Positions 23,295 through 31,166 of a stretch of DNA of 64,000 nt are shown here, piece after piece. A model generated the notes under the pieces. That model made no database searches and was not told where the DNA came from. It saw only the letters and a list, made by a program, of their open reading frames with translations. Made by a program: the position numbers and the translations under genes. The first letter of the stretch is position 1. Every line of letters begins with the position of its first letter. The stretch is taken from NCBI RefSeq assembly GCF_003448965.1, contig NZ_QRGC01000016.1, forward strand, positions 56,331 to 120,330, read 5' to 3'. The DNA is from Oceanicella sp. SM1341 (lineage in GTDB: Bacteria; Pseudomonadota; Alphaproteobacteria; Rhodobacterales; Rhodobacteraceae).

Positions 23295-24269
23295 CTACCA
23301 GACGCGCTCGAGCAGGGAGAGCCAGTTCTCGCCCATCACCCGGGCGATGCGCGAATCACTCCAGCCGGCGCGCTGCATGGCGGCGGTCATGTTGGGGTAG
23401 TCGGCGATGGTCTTGAGCCCCTCGGGGAACTCGACCTGCCAGAACTCGGTGAGCTGGCGACCGTCGCCCTTGTCGCGGTTGAGGTATTCGAAGAAGGGCG
23501 TGCCGTAGCCCTGGGTGAAATCGGTGCCGAAGCCGACGCTCTCCTCGCCCACGAGGTTGGAGATGTAGTCGATGGCGGCGACGTAATCGTCCACCGTCGC
23601 GGAATTGCCGGCGGCGAGGAAGGGCGGGAACATGGTCACCCCCACGAAGCCCTCGTGCTCGGCGATGAAGCGCAACTGCTCGTCGGTCTTGTTGCGCGGG
23701 TGGGCCTTCAGCCCGGCGGGCAGGCAGTGGGAATAGGCCACCGGCTTCTTCGAGGCGAGGATCACGTCGCGCGAGGTGGCGGGCCCGACATGGGAGAGGT
23801 CGCAGAGCATGCCGACGCGGTTCATCTCCGCCACGATGTCATGGCCGAAGTCCGACAGGCCGCTGTCGGTGCTCTCGTAGCAGCCCGAGCCCACGAGGTT
23901 CTGCGTGTTGTAGGTCATCTGCACGATGCCCACGCCCTGCTCCTTGAACAGCTCCACGAACTCCACCCGGTCCTCGAAGGCGGAGGTGTTCTGGAAGCCC
24001 AGCACGATGGCGGTGCGGCCCTCCTCCTTCGCGCGGCGGATGTCGGCCACGCTGCGCGCCTTCACGATCTGGTCGGCATGGGCGGCGAAATCGCGGTTCC
24101 AGCGGCCGATGTTGAGCATGGTGTCGCGAAAATTCTCCCACACCGAGCAGGTGCAGTTGGCCGCCGTGAGGCCGCCCTCGCGCATGGCGGCGAAGATGTC
24201 GGGGCCCCAGCGGGAGATGATGAGGCCGTCGAAGACGACGAGATCGTCGTGCAGGCGGGGTGCGGTCAT
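23295..24269 (-). CDS. M19 membrane dipeptidase-family protein with incomplete metal site
   Basis: Renal-dipeptidase-fold protein of about 324 aa, without signal peptide. Recognisable blocks are VGMLCDLSHVGPATSRDV near residue 175, PVAYSHCLPAGLKAHPRNK near 195 and GFGTDFTQGYG near 265. The N-terminal zinc ligands HxD of typical M19 enzymes are replaced by FDGLIISRW (residues 13-21), so the binuclear site is altered and dipeptidase activity is uncertain. I start at MTAPRLHDDL (24269). It is the last gene of a Liv-type transporter operon, 16 nt after livF, so its substrate is probably what that transporter imports. Confidence 0.85.
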   Translation of the reverse strand: MTAPRLHDDLVVFDGLIISRWGPDIFAAMREGGLTAANCTCSVWENFRDTMLNIGRWNRDFAAHADQIVKARSVADIRRAKEEGRTAIVLGFQNTSAFEDRVEFVELFKEQGVGIVQMTYNTQNLVGSGCYESTDSGLSDFGHDIVAEMNRVGMLCDLSHVGPATSRDVILASKKPVAYSHCLPAGLKAHPRNKTDEQLRFIAEHEGFVGVTMFPPFLAAGNSATVDDYVAAIDYISNLVGEESVGFGTDFTQGYGTPFFEYLNRDKGDGRQLTEFWQVEFPEGLKTIADYPNMTAAMQRAGWSDSRIARVMGENWLSLLERVW

Positions 24270-24285
24270 TGGGTTTGGTCCTTGT

Positions 24286-24999
24286 TCACAGGTAGATGTT
24301 GCGCACGATGGCGTCATGGTCGCCGGCCATGGCCGCCACGTCGCCGCCGTCGACGACGCGCCCGTCGCGCAGCACGATGAAGCGGTCGGCGGCGCGGAAG
24401 GCGAGGTTGAGGTTCTGCTCGACCATCAGCAGGGTGACGCCATCGGCCTTGAGCTGGTCGATGATGCGGGCGATCTCCTCGCAGAACTGGGGGGAGAGGC
24501 CGCCCGAGGGCTCGTCGAGCAGCAGGAGCCGCGGGCGCGACATCATCGCCCGGCCGATGGCCACCATCTGCTGCTCGCCGCCCGAGAGGGTGCGCGCCGC
24601 CTGGGCGCGGCGCTCCGCGAGCCGGGGGAAGCGGGCGTAGACATGGGCGAGGGTCTCGCCGCTCTCCCGCCCGCCGCGGCGCATGGCGCCGAGGCGCAGG
24701 TTGTCCTCCACCGTGAGGTCGGGGAAGAGGTCGCGCGCCTGGCTCACCTGCGCCACGCCTTGCGCGAAGATGGCATGGGCCGGGCGGCCGGCAAGCTCGG
24801 TGCCCTCCAGCGAGACCGAGCCCGCGGAGGGGCGCACGAAGCCGCAGATGGCGTTCATCGAGGTCGACTTGCCGGAGCCGTTCGCCCCCAGCAGGGTGAG
24901 GCATTCGCCGCGGCGCACGTCGAAACCGGCGCCGCGCAGGATGGGTTTCGGCCCGTAGGCCACGTGCAGGTCGCGGATGGTGAGGAGTGTGTCAGGCAT
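24286..24999 (-). CDS. Branched-chain amino acid-type ABC transporter ATPase (LivF-like)
   Basis: ATPase of 237 aa with Walker A GANGSGKST, signature LSGGEQQMVAIGRAMM and Walker B LLLLDEPSGGLSP, the form typical of LivF. It overlaps the preceding livG-like gene by 8 nt. It works with the LivG-like ATPase, two permeases and a binding protein as a HAAT-family importer. The true substrate need not be an amino acid; in this cluster a guanidino compound or a dipeptide-like molecule is possible. Confidence 0.9.
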   Translation of the reverse strand: MPDTLLTIRDLHVAYGPKPILRGAGFDVRRGECLTLLGANGSGKSTSMNAICGFVRPSAGSVSLEGTELAGRPAHAIFAQGVAQVSQARDLFPDLTVEDNLRLGAMRRGGRESGETLAHVYARFPRLAERRAQAARTLSGGEQQMVAIGRAMMSRPRLLLLDEPSGGLSPQFCEEIARIIDQLKADGVTLLMVEQNLNLAFRAADRFIVLRDGRVVDGGDVAAMAGDHDAIVRNIYL

Positions 25000-25756
25000 G
25001 TCCGAGATAGGCCTCCAGCACGGCGCGGTCGGCGCGGATTTCGTCGGGCGTGCCCTCGGCGATGCGCTTGCCGGCCGCCATCACCAGGATGCGGTCGGCC
25101 GAGGCCATCACCAGCTCCACCGCGTGCTCGATGAGCAGCACGGCAACGCCCTTCTCGCCCGTGAGCCGGGCGATGATCTCCATCATCTGGGCGCGGGCGA
25201 CGGGCGAGAGCCCCACCGCCGGCTCGTCGAGCAGCAGCACCGGTGGCTCGCTCGCCACGGTGCGGATGATCTCGACGATCCGCTGCTGCCCGCCGGAGAG
25301 GGAGCCCGCCCGCGCATCGGCCATGTGGCCCATGCTCATGAGCTCCAGCAGGGCGCGGGCCTTGGCGATGGCGGCACGCTCGGCCTCCAGCGCCCGGCGG
25401 CGGCCCAGCAGCAGGTCGAGGAAGCTGCCCGGGGTTTCGGTGGTGAGCCCGGTGAGCACGTTTTCGAGCACGGTGAGGGCGGGGAACAGCCCGCCGTTCT
25501 GGAAGGTGCGGCGGATGCCGTGGCCGGCGATGGCATGCGGGCTGTCGCCCGCCACGTCCTGCCCGCGCAGCAGCACTCTTCCGCTCGTGGGGCGCACGTA
25601 GCCGGAGATGGCGTTGAACAGCGTGGTCTTGCCCGCGCCGTTCGGCCCGATCACCGCGCGCACCTGGCCCTCGGAGAGGCGGAAGGACACGTCGTCGAGC
25701 GCGGTGAGGCCGGCGAAGCGCACCCCCAGGCCCTCGACAGTGAGAAGCTCGGTCAT
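24992..25756 (-). CDS. Branched-chain amino acid-type ABC transporter ATPase (LivG-like)
   Basis: ATPase of 254 aa with Walker A IGPNGAGKTTLFNAISG, signature SLSGGQQRIVEIIRTVAS and Walker B LLLDEPAVGLSP, a LivG pattern. The C-terminal tail ends IRADRAVLEAYLG, the LivG-type end. It lies 4 nt after the LivM-like permease gene, part of the same minus-strand transcript. Confidence 0.9.
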   Translation of the reverse strand: MTELLTVEGLGVRFAGLTALDDVSFRLSEGQVRAVIGPNGAGKTTLFNAISGYVRPTSGRVLLRGQDVAGDSPHAIAGHGIRRTFQNGGLFPALTVLENVLTGLTTETPGSFLDLLLGRRRALEAERAAIAKARALLELMSMGHMADARAGSLSGGQQRIVEIIRTVASEPPVLLLDEPAVGLSPVARAQMMEIIARLTGEKGVAVLLIEHAVELVMASADRILVMAAGKRIAEGTPDEIRADRAVLEAYLGHA

Positions 25757-25760
25757 CGGC

Positions 25761-26729
25761 TCACTCCCGGAAATGGCGTTCGAGGAACACGGGCGAAAGG
25801 CGGCGCAGCAGGCTCGCCAGCCCCTGGGGCAGGCACAGCAGCACCACGATCACCACGAGGCCGAAGAAGATCTCCTCCATCCCCGGGAAGGCGCGCACGT
25901 ATTCGGGCAGCGCGGTGAGCAGCACGGCGCCCAGCACCGAGCCCAGCACCGAGCCCGTGCCCCCCACCAGCACCATGGCAAAGCCGACGATGAGCTGGGT
26001 GAGGCCGAAGCTCTCCGGAAACACCCGGCCGATATGCGCGGCAAAGAGCGCGCCGGCCACGCCGACGAGAAAGCCCGACCACATGAAGGCGGTCACGATC
26101 ACCCGCGCGGTGGGGATGCCGAGCGAGGCGGTGGCGATCTCGTTCTCGCGCACCGCGACGATCGAGCGCCCGAGCCGCGAGCGCAGCAGGTTCAGCGTGC
26201 CCTTCACCAGCACCACGGTGACGGCGAGGAACACGTAGAACTGCGCCGTGTCATCGCCCAGCCGGAAGCCGAGGAAGCCCTCGCGCGGGATGGCGAGCCC
26301 GTCGGTGCCGCCGGTGAGCCGGTCGGCGTGGATGTAGAGCCAGCGCAACAGCTCGCCGAAGGCCAGCGTGACGATGGCGAGGTAGTAGAGCCGGATGCCG
26401 CGCAGCGCCACGGCGGAGGCGAGAAAGCCCCCCGCCGCGCCCACGAGGCCGGAAAGCGGGATGGTGGCGAGCCAGGGCAGGCCGAGGTCGTTCATCGCGA
26501 TCACGCTGGCGTAGGCGCCGAGGCCGAAGAAGGCCACGTTGGCGAAGGCGAGCTGGCCGAGGCTGCCGATCACCATGTTGAAGCCCAGCGTGAGCAGGGT
26601 GGAGATCAGCATGCTGTTGAGCACGAACTGGGTGTAGGGGTTTGTGGCCAGCGGCAGGGCGCAGGCCAGCACCGGCACGGCCCAGAACAGCGCGGTGCGC
26701 AGGCGCAGGGTGGCGGGAGAGATGCTCAT
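25761..26729 (-). CDS. Branched-chain amino acid-type ABC transporter permease (LivM-like)
   Basis: Permease of about 322 aa with eight to ten hydrophobic segments, including LGFNMVIGSLGQLAFANVAF near residue 45 (LivM signature) and the cytoplasmic loop SRLGRSIVAVRENEIATASL near 200. I start at MSISPATLRLRTALF (26729), overlapping the LivH-like stop by 4 nt. Confidence 0.9.
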   Translation of the reverse strand: MSISPATLRLRTALFWAVPVLACALPLATNPYTQFVLNSMLISTLLTLGFNMVIGSLGQLAFANVAFFGLGAYASVIAMNDLGLPWLATIPLSGLVGAAGGFLASAVALRGIRLYYLAIVTLAFGELLRWLYIHADRLTGGTDGLAIPREGFLGFRLGDDTAQFYVFLAVTVVLVKGTLNLLRSRLGRSIVAVRENEIATASLGIPTARVIVTAFMWSGFLVGVAGALFAAHIGRVFPESFGLTQLIVGFAMVLVGGTGSVLGSVLGAVLLTALPEYVRAFPGMEEIFFGLVVIVVLLCLPQGLASLLRRLSPVFLERHFRE

Positions 26730-27595
26730 ACCTTCACCACCGCCTTGCGGCCGAAGAGGCCGCGCGGGCGCACGAGCAGCACCAGGATGATCAGCAGGTA
26801 GGCGGTGATGTCGATCAGCGCCGTGTCGATGTAGGCGCCGGCGTATTGCTCGGCGAGGCCCAGCACCACGCCGCCCAGCACCGCGCCGCCGAGCGAGCCG
26901 AAGCCGCCCAGGGTCATCGCGGCGAAGCCCTTGATGAGGAAGCTCGCGCCGAGGTCGGGGTGCAGGAAGGAGACCGGGGCGATGAGGATGCCGCCCACCG
27001 CGCCGAGGGCCGCCCCCGTGCCCCAGCTCAGGTCGTGGAAGCGGCTCACGTTGATGCCCACGAGGCGCGCGCCGCGCTCCGACTGGTAGACCGCCTGCAC
27101 CATCTTGCCGATGTCGGTGAAGGTGAGCATGGCGAAGAACAGCCCCAGCAGCACCGCCACGGTGGCGATGGTGAACAGTGCGTCGCCGGTCAGCACCACG
27201 TCGCCGAGGAAGATGGGCTCGATGTCGAACACCCGCGGCATGGGCAGCACCTCGCGCCCCCAGACCGTGCGGGCGATGCCGCGCAGCGTGTAGCCGAGCG
27301 CGATCGACATCAGCGCGAAGCCGATGTGCGGGCCGCCGCGGATGGGCCGGATCAGCCCGCGGCTGAAGCAGACCCCCAGCCCGAACATCGCGACCACCGC
27401 GATCACCGCCGCCGGCAGGAAGGCGAGGCCCAGCCCCACCACCAGCACGTAGGCCACGAAGGCCCCCGACATCACGAGGTCGCCATGTCCGAAATTCACC
27501 ACCGTGGTGGAGCGGTAGACGACGGTGAGCGACAGCGCCACGAGGGCATAGATCGCCCCCTGCGATGCACCGCTCAGGGTGAGTTGCATCAGCAT
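26726..27595 (-). CDS. Branched-chain amino acid-type ABC transporter permease (LivH-like)
   Basis: Permease of about 289 aa. It starts MLMQLTLSGASQGAIYALVA, with GGAG 8 nt before the ATG at 27595. The LivH signature TTVVNFGHGDLVMSGAFVAY is present near residue 35. About eight membrane segments follow and the C-terminus ends LVRPRGLFGRKAVVKV. It pairs with the LivM-like subunit. A long hairpin (27687-27736) separates it from the upstream binding-protein gene. Confidence 0.9.
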   Translation of the reverse strand: MLMQLTLSGASQGAIYALVALSLTVVYRSTTVVNFGHGDLVMSGAFVAYVLVVGLGLAFLPAAVIAVVAMFGLGVCFSRGLIRPIRGGPHIGFALMSIALGYTLRGIARTVWGREVLPMPRVFDIEPIFLGDVVLTGDALFTIATVAVLLGLFFAMLTFTDIGKMVQAVYQSERGARLVGINVSRFHDLSWGTGAALGAVGGILIAPVSFLHPDLGASFLIKGFAAMTLGGFGSLGGAVLGGVVLGLAEQYAGAYIDTALIDITAYLLIILVLLVRPRGLFGRKAVVKV

Positions 27596-27686
27596 TGCTT
27601 GATCTCCGGGCTGGCGGCGCCGGCGCTCTGGCCGGCCGCCGCCGAGCGAAAGCGGCCCGAGCCGTTTTCGCTTCAACTGCTTGAAG

Positions 27687-27736
27687 CCGGGGCAAGACCC
27701 GTCACGGGGCGTGGCCCCGGGCCGGGTCTGCCCCGG
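27687..27736 (-). other. Long stem-loop between the binding-protein and permease genes
   Basis: Outer arms CCGGGGCAAGACCCG (27687-27701) and CGGGTCTGCCCCGG (27723-27736) pair over 14 bp with one bulged A. Inside them CGGGGC and GCCCCG (27705-27719) pair around a 3-nt loop. No T-run follows. It lies just after the binding-protein stop, the same position as the hairpins after glpV and after the sugar-binding protein at 41198. Confidence 0.65.
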
Positions 27737-27742
27737 AGCGCA

Positions 27743-28909
27743 TCAGTAGGGCTGGCCCCAGGCCTTGAGCACCGTGGGCTTGCCGTCGACGAAGCCGGAG
27801 ACGGCCGAGCCCTTCACGCCCTGGTGGTCGTCCGCCGTCCAGGTGATGGGGGCGGAGAGCACGCCGGTGTCGAGGTCGGAGATCTTGTCGAGCTCGGCGA
27901 TGAGCTTCGAGCGGGTGAGGTCGGGCCCCGCCGCCTCCAGCGCCTTCACCAGCGCCACGCCCGAGCCGATGGCGATGTAGCTGAAGTTGGTCAGCTCCTC
28001 GTCGGGGTAGTACTTGTGGATCATGTCGGCCCATTTCTGCATGCCCGGGCCGTCGAGATTGTCCACGTAGGGGTGGATGACGTAGTAGTTCTTCACCGTT
28101 TCGAGGTCGCCCACGCGCTTGAGCGTGTTCTCGAGGTCGGTGCCCGCGGTGCCCATCACCGGGATGTCGCCCAGCCCGTATTTCTTCAGGTCGCGCAGGA
28201 AGATGGCGGTCTCGGCCTCGTAGAGGGCGGCGATGATGAAGTCCGGGCGGTCGGCGCGCATCTTCAGCACCTGGGCGGTGGCATCGGTCTGGCCGCGCTC
28301 CATGGTGAGCACCTCGGTGGGCTCCACCCCGTGTTCCTTGAGATACGCCTGCGCGGGGTTCGAGTAGGAATGCGCCCAGTCGTTCGAATGCTCGATGATC
28401 GCCACCTTCTTCGTGTCGGGGCGCGAGAGCACGAACTCGGCCATCGCCCGGCCATTGGCGTTGCCGGTGGGCACGCCGTGGAAGATGTTGGCGGCCACCG
28501 GGTCGGAGATGGTGTCGGAGACGGCATGCGCCACGATCCAGGGCAGGCCGGCCTCCTCGATCTCCGGGCGCAGCGCCACGGCGACGCCGGAGCAGGAATT
28601 GCCCTGCAGCATGAAGACCTCGTCCTGGAAGATGAGCTTCTTCGCCGCGGCGAGGCCCTTCGCGGTGTCGCAGCCGGTGTCCTCCTGCACCGCGACGAGC
28701 TTGCGCCCGTGCACGCCGCCCGCCTCGTTGATCATGTCGTAGAAGGCCATCAGCCCGATCTCGGCCTTGGAATAGGACGAGGCGTTGCCTGAGAACGGCC
28801 CCATCACGCCGATGGTGATGGCGTCGTCGGTGAGGCCGGTGGTCTCGTCGGCCAGCGCGGGGGCTGCAAGCAGCGCGGTGGCGGCGAGGAACGTCGGAAG
28901 TCTCTTCAT
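27743..28909 (-). CDS. Liv-type ABC transporter substrate-binding protein
   Basis: Type 1 periplasmic binding protein of about 388 aa with a signal peptide (MKRLPTFLAATALLAAPALA, then DETTG). The mature start, ITIGVMGPFSGNASSYSKAE, is typical of the LivK/AmiC-like group, as is AEFVLSRPDTKKVAIIEHS later on. It is the first gene of the transporter operon. The ligand cannot be read from sequence; the neighbouring creatinase suggests creatine or a related compound. Confidence 0.9.
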   Translation of the reverse strand: MKRLPTFLAATALLAAPALADETTGLTDDAITIGVMGPFSGNASSYSKAEIGLMAFYDMINEAGGVHGRKLVAVQEDTGCDTAKGLAAAKKLIFQDEVFMLQGNSCSGVAVALRPEIEEAGLPWIVAHAVSDTISDPVAANIFHGVPTGNANGRAMAEFVLSRPDTKKVAIIEHSNDWAHSYSNPAQAYLKEHGVEPTEVLTMERGQTDATAQVLKMRADRPDFIIAALYEAETAIFLRDLKKYGLGDIPVMGTAGTDLENTLKRVGDLETVKNYYVIHPYVDNLDGPGMQKWADMIHKYYPDEELTNFSYIAIGSGVALVKALEAAGPDLTRSKLIAELDKISDLDTGVLSAPITWTADDHQGVKGSAVSGFVDGKPTVLKAWGQPY

Positions 28910-28982
28910 TGCCCTTGCTCCCTGTTGCAAGTTGGGTCGCGGTCCCTTCGTGGTCCGTCGTTTGCTCCCCGGCCGCCGGCGG

Positions 28983-29014
28983 TGTTTTTATGATACCGGC
29001 TGACCTGTTTTTAT
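28983..29014. repeat. Direct repeat of a 9-mer upstream of the binding-protein gene
   Basis: TGTTTTTAT occurs at 28983-28991 and again at 29006-29014, 23 bp apart, in an otherwise GC-rich genome. The spacing is about two helical turns, so it may be a regulator site or part of the promoter of the transporter operon. On the minus strand TATCAT lies between the copies. Confidence 0.4.
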
Positions 29015-29028
29015 CTTTGGTGGCCCGC

Positions 29029-29673
29029 TCAGCCCGGCACGCTCACGGCCGGGCGGACATGGGCGGCGAGGATCTGCTTCAGCGTCTGCAGCATCTCCGC
29101 GTAGTAATGGGTTTCCTTGCGCAGCACCGCCTGCACGGCCATGCCGCGGAACACGTTCATCACCAGGTTCAGCGCCACGCGGGCCGAGACACCCCCCTCC
29201 TCGCGCGAGATGAAGGTGGCCTCCCAGGCGGCCTCGAAGCGACCGTGCAGATCGAGGATCAGCGGCGCGAGCCGGGCGCGCAGCTCGGCATCGCCCCGGG
29301 CGGCGACGATGATCTCCAGCGAGGAGTAGAACCAGTTGCCGTTCAGCATCTCCTGCCACAGCAGGTCGACGAAGCTCTCGAGCCCGATCTCGCCCGCCCG
29401 CACCCGTGCGGCGAGGCGCTCCACGTCCTCGGCGAAGCCTTCGAACATCGCCTCGGTGGCGGCGGTGATGAGGTCGATCTTGCCGGGGTAATGGTGGGTC
29501 TGCGCCCCGCGCGACACCCCTGCCCGCTCGGCGATGCCTTGCGTGGAGGTGTTGGCATAGCCCAGCTCCATCAGCGAGGCGATGGTCGCCTCGTGGAGCA
29601 GGCGCCGGGTCTCGGCGCTGCGCTGGCTCTGGGTGCGTCGGGTGGCCGGCATCGGGCGTCTCGCAGTTAACAT
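29029..29673 (-). CDS. TetR-family transcriptional regulator
   Basis: Regulator of about 214 aa (207 if the second Met at 29652 is used). The N-terminal helix-turn-helix reads TQGIAERAGVSRGAQTHHYP with the usual preceding helix ATIASLMELGYANTS. The C-terminal ligand domain is unassigned. The ATG at 29673 lies one base after the predicted transcription start and lacks a Shine-Dalgarno, so translation may be leaderless; the later ATG has only a weak GAGA site. It sits between the transporter operon and the creatinase gene, all on the minus strand, and probably controls them. Confidence 0.85.
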   Translation of the reverse strand: MLTARRPMPATRRTQSQRSAETRRLLHEATIASLMELGYANTSTQGIAERAGVSRGAQTHHYPGKIDLITAATEAMFEGFAEDVERLAARVRAGEIGLESFVDLLWQEMLNGNWFYSSLEIIVAARGDAELRARLAPLILDLHGRFEAAWEATFISREEGGVSARVALNLVMNVFRGMAVQAVLRKETHYYAEMLQTLKQILAAHVRPAVSVPG

Positions 29674-29709
29674 ACCGACCAGAATGTTTGTAACTTCCGA
29701 GTCTGTCAA
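29669..29709 (-). promoter_or_regulatory. Promoter and inverted-repeat operator of the TetR gene
   Basis: Minus strand: TTGACA (29704-29709), 17-nt spacer, CATTCT (29681-29686), predicted start at about 29674. A 20-bp inverted repeat with arms AACAT (29669-29673) and ATGTT (29684-29688) overlaps the -10 and the start codon; 7 of 10 positions are symmetrical. It is the likely autoregulatory TetR site. Confidence 0.5.
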
Positions 29710-29745
29710 GCGCCGCGCGAGGGGCCCCCGCGCGGCGCCGGGGGC

Positions 29746-30963
29746 TCAGCCGATCACGTTCGCCTCCGGCCCGTAGGGAAAGCCGGTGATGTTCTCGGCC
29801 CCGGTCTCGCCCACCACGAGGATGTCATGCTCGCGGTAGCCCCCTGCCCCGGGCCGGCCGGCGGGGATGCGCAGCATCGGCTCCATCGAGATCACCATGC
29901 CGGGGGCGAGCGCGGTGTCGATGTCCTCGCGCAGCTCCAGCCCCGCCTCGCGGCCGTAGTAGTGCGAGAGCACGCCGAAGGAATGCCCGTAGCCGAAGGA
30001 GCGATACTCCAGCAGCCCCTCATCGGCGAGGAAGCGGTTGATCCCGGCGCAGATCTCGTCGCAGCGCGCGCCGGGGCGGATCAGCGACAGGCCCAGCTCG
30101 TGCGCGGCCACGTTGGCCCGCCAGATGCGCAGGGTCTCGGCGTCCGGCTCACCGAGGAAGAGCGTGCGCTCCAGCGCGGTGTAATAGCCCGCGATCATCG
30201 GGAAGGTGTTGAGGCTCAGCAGGTCGCCGGGGGCGAGGGCGCGGGTGGTCACCGGGTTGTGCGCGCCGTCGGTGTTGGGGCCGGACTGGAACCAAACCCA
30301 GGTGTCGCGCAGCTCCGTGTCAGGGAAGGCGCGGGCGATCTCGAGCTCCATCGCGTCGCGGCCCGCCATGGCGATGTCGATCTCGCGCGCGCCGGGGCGG
30401 ATGGCCTCGCGCACCGCGGCACCGCCGAGATCGGCGATGCGCGCGCCCTCGCGGATGAGCGCGATCTCGGCGGCCGATTTCACCATGCGCCGGGCCATGA
30501 GCGGGCCGGAGATGTCCACCGGCTCGGCCACCGGCAGCGCGCCGCGCAGCGCCTCCTGGGCGGCGAGGGTGAGGTGGTCGGCCTCGATGCCGATGCGCCC
30601 GGCCCGGCCCGCGAGCCAGCCCACCGCGCGCCAGAAATTGCCGCGCTGCCAGTCGGTGTAGACGAGGTTTTCCGCGAGGCCCCGGCGCGCCGGCTGGCCG
30701 CCGTCGATATCGGCACTGACGGTGGTCACCGTGCTCGCCGTGATCACGCAGCCATAGGGCCGGCCGAAGGAGCAATAGAGAAAGCCGGTCGCCCAGGCGA
30801 TGTTGTGCATCGAGGTGAGCAGCACGGCATCGAGGCCGAGCGCCTGCATCTCGGCGCGGATGGCGGCCTGGCGCGCGGCGTATTCCGCGGGCGCGAAGGG
30901 CAAGGGCGCGCGCGGCGCCTCCGGCATGCGGAAGCTCTGCGGGCGGTGGATCTGGTCGGTCAT
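29746..30963 (-). CDS. Creatinase (creatine amidinohydrolase)
   Basis: M24-fold protein of 405 aa that closely matches Pseudomonas creatinase in several long blocks: FLYCSFGRPYG near residue 60, DIDGGQPARRG, YTDWQRGNFW, WVWFQSGPNTDGAHNPVT (containing the catalytic His), SLNTFPMIAGYYTALERTLF, FGYGHSFGVLSHYYGREAGL and GAGGYREHDILVV. Creatinase hydrolyses creatine to sarcosine and urea in the cytoplasm without metal. The start MTDQIHRPQSF (30963) gives the family length of just over 400 aa. No creatininase, sarcosine oxidase or urease is in the window. A close relative acting on another guanidino acid is possible, but the match is strong. Confidence 0.88.
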   Translation of the reverse strand: MTDQIHRPQSFRMPEAPRAPLPFAPAEYAARQAAIRAEMQALGLDAVLLTSMHNIAWATGFLYCSFGRPYGCVITASTVTTVSADIDGGQPARRGLAENLVYTDWQRGNFWRAVGWLAGRAGRIGIEADHLTLAAQEALRGALPVAEPVDISGPLMARRMVKSAAEIALIREGARIADLGGAAVREAIRPGAREIDIAMAGRDAMELEIARAFPDTELRDTWVWFQSGPNTDGAHNPVTTRALAPGDLLSLNTFPMIAGYYTALERTLFLGEPDAETLRIWRANVAAHELGLSLIRPGARCDEICAGINRFLADEGLLEYRSFGYGHSFGVLSHYYGREAGLELREDIDTALAPGMVISMEPMLRIPAGRPGAGGYREHDILVVGETGAENITGFPYGPEANVIG

Positions 30964-31166
30964 GCGGAGAGGTCTCCCGGTCGGGCCGGGCGGATCTCGG
31001 GCGCCCGGCGGATCACCCGGCGTACAGGAGGGGGGGCGCGAGGGCGCCACGCATCCCGGAGCATTGCGGCGACGCCATCGCCGCCCGGGGTGCGCGGGAA
31101 GGATATGACGCTCCGGCGGCGCGCCGGTCAAGCCCGGCGGGGTATGAGGCGGGATGGCCCCTGCCC
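30964..31166. other. GC-rich spacer between creatinase and helicase genes
   Basis: About 200 nt with no supported gene. On the minus strand it should contain the creatinase promoter and the end of the helicase transcript. I see no convincing -35/-10 pair. Confidence 0.3.

Noticed and set aside
28983..29014. Terminator formed by the T-rich runs after the TetR gene
   Set aside because: The T-runs are direct repeats without a preceding stable stem in the right orientation for the TetR transcript.
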